NCBI GenBank assembly: GCA_029858755.1
Contig: JAOUEK010000062.1
Location: forward strand, 1-8,401
Direction: 5' to 3'
DNA from: Thermoleophilia bacterium
Lineage (GTDB): Bacteria; Actinomycetota; Thermoleophilia; Gaiellales; Gaiellaceae
DNA: 8,401 nucleotides
Shown: positions 1 through 4,052 of the stretch, in pieces
Layout of the letters: every line of letters starts with the position of its first letter
How positions within the stretch are numbered: the first letter of the stretch is position 1
Program-made: the position numbers and the translations under genes
Notes under the pieces: model-generated
What the model saw: the letters and a program-made list of their open reading frames with translations, nothing else
Database searches by the model: none
Told to the model about the DNA's origin: nothing

Positions 1-47
1 TAGCGCATCCACCGGGAGCAACGCCGCGCGCCCGCCTGGGATTCCTC

Positions 48-61
48 GCCGGCCTGCCGGC
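48..61 (-). terminator. Possible stem-loop just after the M23-like gene
   Basis: Two copies of the self-complementary hexamer GCCGGC (48-53 and 56-61) are separated by CT. They lie immediately 3' of the TGA stop of the minus-strand metallopeptidase-like gene. The RNA could fold as a short GC-rich hairpin. No T-run follows on the minus strand, so this would be an atypical terminator or a chance GC palindrome. The other bases of 1-47 show nothing I can assign. Confidence 0.2.
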
Positions 62-955
62 TCAGACGTCGTTCGCGATCGTGACGGGCAGCCGCAGGCG
101 GCCGCGGTTGCCGCGGAGATCGGAGGCCTCGACCTCGACGTCGTACCCCCCGTCGGGGAGGAGCGTCGTGCTCCACCGGTGCGCGACGTAGAAGCGGTAC
201 AGCCCGGGCGTCCCGGCACGATTCTGCCGCGTGCCCGGTGCATAGACACGGCCGAAGCCCTCCTTGGGCAGCAGGCCTTTCGTGAAGTCGACCGGTGTCC
301 GCCAGGGCCTGACCGTGCGCCCACCGCGGCGCACACGCCAGCGGATGCGGGCCGGGGTCACGGGCAGCCCGCGCCACGGCTCGGGCACCGGGCGCGCCGG
401 CTGATCGTGCGCCTCGGCGATCACGTCGATGACGCCGGAGACCGACTCCGGCGGGAGCACTCGCCCTCGTCTGGAGAGCACGATCCTCGTCACCTGCGGC
501 GCGGTCGTGTCGCTCCACGGGGTCAGCGCGCCCCGCCGTAGCGGGTCGCGATAGCCGTCGGCGCGCCGTTCGGAGAAGTGGACGTGCAGCCATGGCGCCT
601 GCACGTGCCCGAGCAGCTGGTGCTTCTCGACCCGCTGCCGGTGCGCGACCGCCGGTACGACGTGCCAGTAGCCGAAGGTGACGTCGCCGTCGGCCACGGC
701 CAGCGACCGCGGCCCCTCGAAGTGGACGACGCCCTTCCTCACCGCGTGCACCGGCGCGCCGTTGGGCGCAGCGATGTCGATCCCGAAGTGGAAGGCGCGC
801 GACGAGCCCGAGATGCGCGGGTCGTTGAAGGTGCCGCGCACCGGGTGCGCCCGGTCGAACGGTCGAAGCGGCCAGCAGTACAGGCCCGTCACGGTAGCGG
901 CCGCCTCCGTCACGGGCCGGCGGAATCCACCGTTCGAGGGCGGCGAACCCCCCAT
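62..955 (-). CDS. M23 family (LytM/peptidase M23-like) metallopeptidase with C-terminal beta-rich domain
   Basis: The 297-aa product resembles zinc metallopeptidases of family M23, which cut peptide cross-links in peptidoglycan or related substrates. The core runs from about residue 28 to 140. It starts with a WPLRPFDRAHPVRG-type lead-in, then has HFGID (metal ligands H56 and D60), an APNGAPVHAV stretch typical of the fold, YWHV near residue 97, and HVH (H124, H126), which completes the HxxxD...HxH zinc site. Residues about 150-297 are beta-rich and begin after a TAP linker, like an Ig-type accessory domain. No hydrophobic signal peptide or membrane segment is visible. An in-frame stop at 998-1000 rules out a longer N-terminus. 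The ATG at 955 lacks a clear Shine-Dalgarno; a GTG at 892 with GGAGG 11 nt upstream is an alternative start that keeps the whole catalytic core. The gene is divergent from the cassette at 1093. Family assignment is firm; substrate and location are unknown. Confidence 0.85.
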   Translation of the reverse strand: MGGSPPSNGGFRRPVTEAAATVTGLYCWPLRPFDRAHPVRGTFNDPRISGSSRAFHFGIDIAAPNGAPVHAVRKGVVHFEGPRSLAVADGDVTFGYWHVVPAVAHRQRVEKHQLLGHVQAPWLHVHFSERRADGYRDPLRRGALTPWSDTTAPQVTRIVLSRRGRVLPPESVSGVIDVIAEAHDQPARPVPEPWRGLPVTPARIRWRVRRGGRTVRPWRTPVDFTKGLLPKEGFGRVYAPGTRQNRAGTPGLYRFYVAHRWSTTLLPDGGYDVEVEASDLRGNRGRLRLPVTIANDV

Positions 956-979
956 CCGGGGGTCACGCGGGGCACTGCA

Positions 980-993
980 GACGCGATAGCGTC
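980..993. promoter_or_regulatory. Palindrome GACGC-GATA-GCGTC and candidate -10 in the divergent promoter region
   Basis: GACGC (980-984) and GCGTC (989-993) form a perfect inverted repeat around GATA, 25 bp upstream of the M23-like start and 100 bp upstream of the cysteine-ladder gene. It contains TAGCGT (987-992), a plausible actinobacterial -10 for the rightward gene. No good -35 lies at the expected distance. Its position between divergent genes suits an operator or shared promoter element, but the evidence is only pattern and position. Confidence 0.3.
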
Positions 994-1003
994 GCCCCTA
1001 CAG

Positions 1004-1028
1004 CGGGCTCCGGGGGAGACGGAGCCCG
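1004..1028 (+). promoter_or_regulatory. Strong hairpin in the presumed 5' leader of the cassette
   Basis: CGGGCTCCG (1004-1012) pairs perfectly with CGGAGCCCG (1020-1028) around a 7-nt purine-rich loop (GGGGAGA). A competing pairing exists: GAGCC (1022-1026) can also pair with GGCTC (1031-1035) around CGGT, so two mutually exclusive folds are possible. If transcription begins near 1000, this hairpin opens the leader of the 1093 gene. It resembles no riboswitch class that I can name. Confidence 0.35.
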
Positions 1029-1051
1029 GTGGCTCTGCGGCTCCACCCCGG

Positions 1052-1070
1052 CTCGAGGCGCCGCCTCGAG
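1052..1070 (+). promoter_or_regulatory. 19-bp palindrome upstream of the cysteine-ladder gene
   Basis: CTCGAGGCG (1052-1060) and CGCCTCGAG (1062-1070) are perfect 9-bp arms around one central C. The element ends 8 nt before the Shine-Dalgarno at 1079. It could be a dimeric repressor operator, or an RNA stem-loop next to the ribosome site. The tight one-base centre favours a DNA-level operator, since an RNA hairpin would lose the innermost pairs. This is inferred from symmetry and position. Confidence 0.35.
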
Positions 1071-1078
1071 GCCTGTCC

Positions 1079-1086
1079 GAGAGGAG
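1079..1086 (+). promoter_or_regulatory. Ribosome binding site of the cysteine-ladder gene
   Basis: GAGAGGAG lies 6 nt upstream of the ATG at 1093 and supports this start over later candidates. Confidence 0.6.
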
Positions 1087-1092
1087 TCTGCG

Positions 1093-2481
1093 ATGAGTGA
1101 GCAGCAGTACGAGCCGGATCCTCTCGACGAGCTGCGCGACGTCGCGGCGGCAGCCGAGAAGCTCGCCGCGGACGAGGAGGCGTTCGTCGAGGCCTTCGAC
1201 GCCTTCACCGCGGCCGATGCCGCACGCTTCCAGGCCGCGCTCGACCGGGTCGGGCTCGCGGAGCGCTGCGAGCTGGTGTGCGTCTACTTCTGCACGAAGC
1301 GCTGCGTGGGCACGTGCGCGCGCCTCTGCCCCGAGCGCGCGACGCGACCCGTGGACGCGAAGGAGGTGCTCGAGTTCACGCACGCGATCGCACGCGTCGC
1401 CAAGGACAGGCGGGCGCTCGAGCGGCTGGTCAAGATCGCGGAGGCCGAGGACGTCAGGGCCTGGCAGGCGGAGCTGAAGAAGCTCGAGCTGACGCGCTTC
1501 TGCCACCAGGTCTGCCGCTTCCTCTGCCGCGTGCGCTGCAAGCGGCACTGCCGCCACCTGTGCGCCCGGCCGCTGATCACGCGGATCAGCTCGATCCCGA
1601 CGGCGCAGTTCGACGCGCAGGGATTCGGCAGCGGCCCGAGCGTCCCCCCTTTCCAGGTGCCGCCCCCGAGCCCGGCGACGGGGGTCGGTGACCACCCGAT
1701 CGGCGCCTCGTCCTGGCTGATGGGCGTCTTCAACTTCGCCACCGCCACCCAGTACAAGGTCGAGCACGCGCCGTCGCCGGCGGGGCCGTGGACACCGATC
1801 GCCGAGCCCGTGGCCGGGTACGCGAGCATGTTCCCGCTGATCCCGGTCACGCGGTTCCCGTCCGGCGGTGCCGACCCGGGCTGGTACGACATCTCGGCGA
1901 TCCCGCTGTCCGACGGCGGCCCGGCGACGGCCGGCGAGAAGACGCTCGTCTACTGGACGACGCCCACGGACGGCCTCTACTGGCTCCGTCTCCGCGTCCG
2001 CGACGGCGCAGCGGAGAAGGTGAGCGCGCCGCGGGCGGTACGGGTCGACAACACCGCGCCGCCGACGCCGGTGATCACGCTCGAGCTGAAGACCCCCGCG
2101 GGCGAGCTCAAGCCGCTGAAGTGCGGCAAGGTGAAGCGGGGCGACGGCCTGATCCGCATCACCGTCGAGGCGCACGACGACAACTTCAGCCGGCTCTCGG
2201 TCGCGGCGCAGGGGAACTCCAGCCTCTCCGTGCCGATCGTCGCCGTCCCCGAGGGCACGCCCGGCCCGGCCGTGCCGCTCTCGAAGACGTACAACGGCAA
2301 CGTCGCCGACACCGGCTACCCCGTGCCGACGTCGTTCCTCTGGGACCCGTGGAGCGACCCCAGGATCATCCCGTGCTGCTACGTGGCGCGGATCGACATC
2401 TGGGACCGCGCGGTGCTGAACAACGCCTGGGCCGGCGGGCACGGGCGCTCGGGGTGGGAGGCGATCGAGATCGGCTTCTGA
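1093..2481 (+). CDS. Cysteine-ladder protein with duplicated helical module and C-terminal Ig-like region (function unknown)
   Basis: I recognise no named family for this 462-aa protein. Residues 1-160 are helical and highly charged. They carry two cysteine ladders, C59/63/67/71/75/79 and C137/141/145/149/153/157, each six cysteines at exact C-x3-C spacing. The two ladders sit in a 78-residue ungapped repeat in which D42/D120, F46/W124, Q47/Q125, A48/A126, L50/L128 and L55/L133 align. A Pro/Gly-rich linker follows (about 160-200). The remainder is beta-rich and resembles extracellular-type Ig/fibronectin modules, with GLYWLRLRVRD near 294 and VDNTAP near 318. Near the C-terminus is a C428-C429 pair. 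No signal peptide or membrane helix is visible. Cysteines every four residues place the thiols along one helical face; such stripes could bind Cu(I), Zn or clusters, form disulfides, or be modified by the radical SAM enzyme two genes downstream. It is first in the cassette, 68 nt before the next start. Gene existence is firm; role is open. Confidence 0.8.
   Translation: MSEQQYEPDPLDELRDVAAAAEKLAADEEAFVEAFDAFTAADAARFQAALDRVGLAERCELVCVYFCTKRCVGTCARLCPERATRPVDAKEVLEFTHAIARVAKDRRALERLVKIAEAEDVRAWQAELKKLELTRFCHQVCRFLCRVRCKRHCRHLCARPLITRISSIPTAQFDAQGFGSGPSVPPFQVPPPSPATGVGDHPIGASSWLMGVFNFATATQYKVEHAPSPAGPWTPIAEPVAGYASMFPLIPVTRFPSGGADPGWYDISAIPLSDGGPATAGEKTLVYWTTPTDGLYWLRLRVRDGAAEKVSAPRAVRVDNTAPPTPVITLELKTPAGELKPLKCGKVKRGDGLIRITVEAHDDNFSRLSVAAQGNSSLSVPIVAVPEGTPGPAVPLSKTYNGNVADTGYPVPTSFLWDPWSDPRIIPCCYVARIDIWDRAVLNNAWAGGHGRSGWEAIEIGF
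1174..1563 (+). repeat. Internal tandem duplication carrying the two C-x3-C ladders
   Basis: Residues 28-79 (1174-1329) and 106-157 (1408-1563) align without gaps at an offset of 78 residues (234 nt). Each unit is a charged helix ending in six cysteines at four-residue spacing (1267-1329 and 1501-1563). The second ladder is more basic, with Arg, His and Lys filling many of the intervening positions. Outside the cysteines the units have diverged at protein and DNA level, so the duplication is old. Confidence 0.7.
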
Positions 2482-2538
2482 CGGCACGTGTCTCGTCCCG
2501 TGGCAGGTCGCGCATCCCGCGTGGCCGCCGCTCCAGCG

Positions 2539-2546
2539 AAGGAGGT
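2539..2546 (+). promoter_or_regulatory. Strong Shine-Dalgarno of the 132-aa gene
   Basis: AAGGAGGT is a near-perfect anti-16S match 3 nt upstream of the ATG at 2550. It fixes the start of the small gene, although the reading frame is open further upstream inside the preceding gene. It is the strongest ribosome site on the plus strand here and suggests that the small protein is made in quantity. Confidence 0.75.
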
Positions 2547-2549
2547 CGT

Positions 2550-2948
2550 ATGGCCAGCAAGGAGAAGCGTGGATCCGAGAAGGTGATGGCGGCCTGGAAG
2601 GCGCGGGCGCTCACCGAGGAGTCGGTGCGCGAGATCGCGGCCGCGCTCGAGAAGTCGCCGGCGACCGTCGAGGGCGCCAACGTGGTCGGCGGCGAGCACG
2701 CGACGGGCCTCAGCCTGTCGCTCCGCTACGACGGCGACGACGGACCGTGGTGCGGGAACGACATCCTCTTCTGGCTCAGGTGGCACCTGAGCCACGGAGG
2801 GGTGATCCGCCCGCCGAGGATCATCATCAACGGGATCCCCTTCCCCGACCTCGTCCGGATGGAGCTGGACTTCGGCCACGTGGGGGCGGAGCTGCCGGCG
2901 GTGCAGGACCGCCCCGGCTCGCTCGGCGCCGGCGGGATCGGTGGGTAG
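2550..2948 (+). CDS. Small protein of unknown function coupled to a radical SAM enzyme (candidate substrate or partner)
   Basis: This 132-aa protein belongs to no family I recognise. Residues 1-37 are charged and helix-forming (Lys/Glu-rich). A Gly-containing stretch follows, with VVGG at 45-48. Residues 54-112 look beta-rich and hold the only cysteine (PWCGND, C68), three of the four tryptophans (W67, W75, W78), and a hydrophobic run VIRPPRIIINGIPFP. The last residues are a loose Gly-rich tail (GAGGIGG). A helical N-terminus followed by a different C-terminal part resembles the leader/core plan of some peptide precursors. However, the length and the ordered look of residues 54-112 fit a small folded partner or carrier protein equally well. 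It follows the cysteine-ladder gene by 68 nt, and its end overlaps the radical SAM start by 8 nt, so the two are probably translationally coupled. It has no signal peptide. Confidence 0.7.
   Translation: MASKEKRGSEKVMAAWKARALTEESVREIAAALEKSPATVEGANVVGGEHATGLSLSLRYDGDDGPWCGNDILFWLRWHLSHGGVIRPPRIIINGIPFPDLVRMELDFGHVGAELPAVQDRPGSLGAGGIGG
2772..2794. repeat. 23-bp near-perfect palindrome inside the 132-aa gene
   Basis: TGGCTCAGGTG (2772-2782) and CACCTGAGCCA (2784-2794) are perfect 11-bp arms around a single G. The element lies in the codons for residues 75-82 (Trp-Leu-Arg-Trp-His-Leu-Ser-His). It could be a protein-binding site, or an mRNA hairpin that moderates translation between the small gene and the enzyme gene. 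Confidence 0.55.
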
Positions 2949-3966
2949 AGCCGGCCCCACCGGCATCGCGCCGGTGCTGCAGGTCCACCCCACGCGGCTC
3001 TGCAACATCGCCTGCGCGCACTGCTACTCCCTGTCCGGTCCACAGGCGCGAGAGGAGCTCCCGGGGGAGCTCCTCTCGCGCTGCGCCGAGGAGGCGTTCG
3101 ACCTCGGCTACCGGCAGCTCGCCGTCTCCGGCGGCGAGCCGCTGCTCTACCGGCCGCTGGCTGAGCTGCTCGCACGCGCCAAGGCGCTCGGGATGGTGAC
3201 GACGATCACCACGAACGGCATGCTTGCGACAGCGCGGCGGTGGGCGCCGCTCGCGCCCTTCCTCGACGTGGCCGCGATCTCCATCGACGGCAGGCCGGAC
3301 GAGCACGATGCGATCCGTCGCCGCGACGGCGCCTTCGCGCGCACCGTCGCCAACCTCGAGGTCGTCCGCGCCTCGGGTGTCCCCTTCGGCTTGATCTTCA
3401 CGCTCACGCAGCACAACGCCGACAGCCTCGAGTTCGTCGTGCGGCTCGCCGCGCGCGAGGGCGCGCGCAGCGTGCAGGTGCACCCCCTGACGCTCGACGG
3501 CCGTGCCGCGCTGACCCTCCCTGGCGCGCGGCCCGACGGCATCGAGCTCGTCGCCGCGATCTCCGAGGCGTCGCGGCTCGGCGCCGAGCTCGGGGTGGTC
3601 GTCCACGTCGACGCGATCACCGCCGACCAGCTGTTGGGGCACCGCGACCGCCTCGTGCCAGCACGACCGGTCGACGACCTGGTCGACGTCGCGCCCGTGC
3701 TCGTCGTCGACGCCGACGGCGCGGTGATCCCGATGACGCACGAGGTGAGCCACGACCTCCGGCTCGGCACGCTCGCCGACGCCGGCCTGGGCACGCTCGC
3801 CGCGGACTGGCTCGCCGCAGGCCGGGCCGACCGGCTCGCCGAGGCCTGCCAGCGCACGTGGGACGAGCTCGTCGACGACGGCCCTCCTCCCGCTGTCTAC
3901 TGGTACGACGAAGTCGCCGCTCGCACGCGGAGCGGCGCGCCGACCCTGGCCCCGACGCCGCTCTAG
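2941..3966 (+). CDS. Radical SAM enzyme lacking the auxiliary-cluster cysteines
   Basis: This 341-aa protein belongs to the radical SAM superfamily, which uses a [4Fe-4S] cluster to cleave S-adenosylmethionine and start radical chemistry. C21-x3-C25-x2-C28 (CNIACAHCY) is the canonical cluster motif. SGGEP at 63-67 is the SAM-binding motif, and ITTNGM near 89 and ISIDG near 113 continue the barrel. The closest general resemblance is to SPASM/twitch-type peptide- and protein-modifying enzymes. The part around 253-280 (VLVVDADGAVIP, then RLGTLADAGL) looks like the start of such a C-terminal domain, but Met stands where PC is usual, and the only other cysteines are C48 and C303. An auxiliary Fe-S cluster therefore seems absent. 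The GTG start overlaps the preceding gene by 8 nt; GTG at 2974 is an alternative. Context suggests it modifies the 132-aa protein or the cysteine-ladder protein. Superfamily is certain; substrate is inferred. Confidence 0.9.
   Translation: MGRAGPTGIAPVLQVHPTRLCNIACAHCYSLSGPQAREELPGELLSRCAEEAFDLGYRQLAVSGGEPLLYRPLAELLARAKALGMVTTITTNGMLATARRWAPLAPFLDVAAISIDGRPDEHDAIRRRDGAFARTVANLEVVRASGVPFGLIFTLTQHNADSLEFVVRLAAREGARSVQVHPLTLDGRAALTLPGARPDGIELVAAISEASRLGAELGVVVHVDAITADQLLGHRDRLVPARPVDDLVDVAPVLVVDADGAVIPMTHEVSHDLRLGTLADAGLGTLAADWLAAGRADRLAEACQRTWDELVDDGPPPAVYWYDEVAARTRSGAPTLAPTPL
3046..3081. repeat. 36-bp near-perfect palindrome (17-bp arms) inside the radical SAM gene
   Basis: GCGCGAGAGGAGCTCCC (3046-3062) and GGGAGCTCCTCTCGCGC (3065-3081) are perfectly complementary arms separated by GG. 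A G-T pair would extend the stem by one. The element starts about 20 nt after the CxxxCxxC codons and encodes roughly residues 36-47. As RNA it would form a very stable hairpin within the first 150 nt of the gene; as DNA it is a cruciform or a dimer-binding site. The coding frame is uninterrupted. Confidence 0.75.
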
Positions 3967-4003
3967 GTGACGGACTCGGGCGTGACCGCCCCAGGCCGGG
4001 TCG

Positions 4004-4049
4004 GCTCCGCGCCGCGGGAGCGTGGCGTGGTCGGTGCGTCCCGCGGAGC
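4004..4049. terminator. Candidate bidirectional stem-loop between convergent genes
   Basis: The 86-bp gap between the radical SAM stop (3966) and the stop of the minus-strand reductase (4053) holds overlapping inverted repeats. GCTCCGCG (4004-4011) pairs with CGCGGAGC (4042-4049). Alternatively, CCGCGGGA (4012-4019) pairs with TCCCGCGG (4039-4046) around a 19-nt loop. Placement between converging genes suits a shared terminator. No T-run is present on either strand, so evidence is weak. Confidence 0.3.
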
Positions 4050-4052
4050 GGG

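Noticed and set aside
1267..1563. Ferredoxin-like or zinc-finger assignment of the cysteine-rich part
   Set aside because: All spacings are C-x3-C, not the CxxCxxCxxxCP or CxxC pairs of those families; the single C-P after the first ladder is not enough.
910..2487. Long minus-strand frame opposite the cysteine-ladder gene
   Set aside because: It is an Arg/Ala/Asp-rich shadow with no ribosome site. The plus-strand gene has a Shine-Dalgarno, an internal protein repeat and ordered motifs.
3117..3139. 8-bp inverted repeat (GCTCGCCG / CGGCGAGC) in the radical SAM gene
   Set aside because: Repeats of this length with a 7-nt loop are common by chance in DNA this GC-rich, and it overlaps the constrained SGGEP codons.
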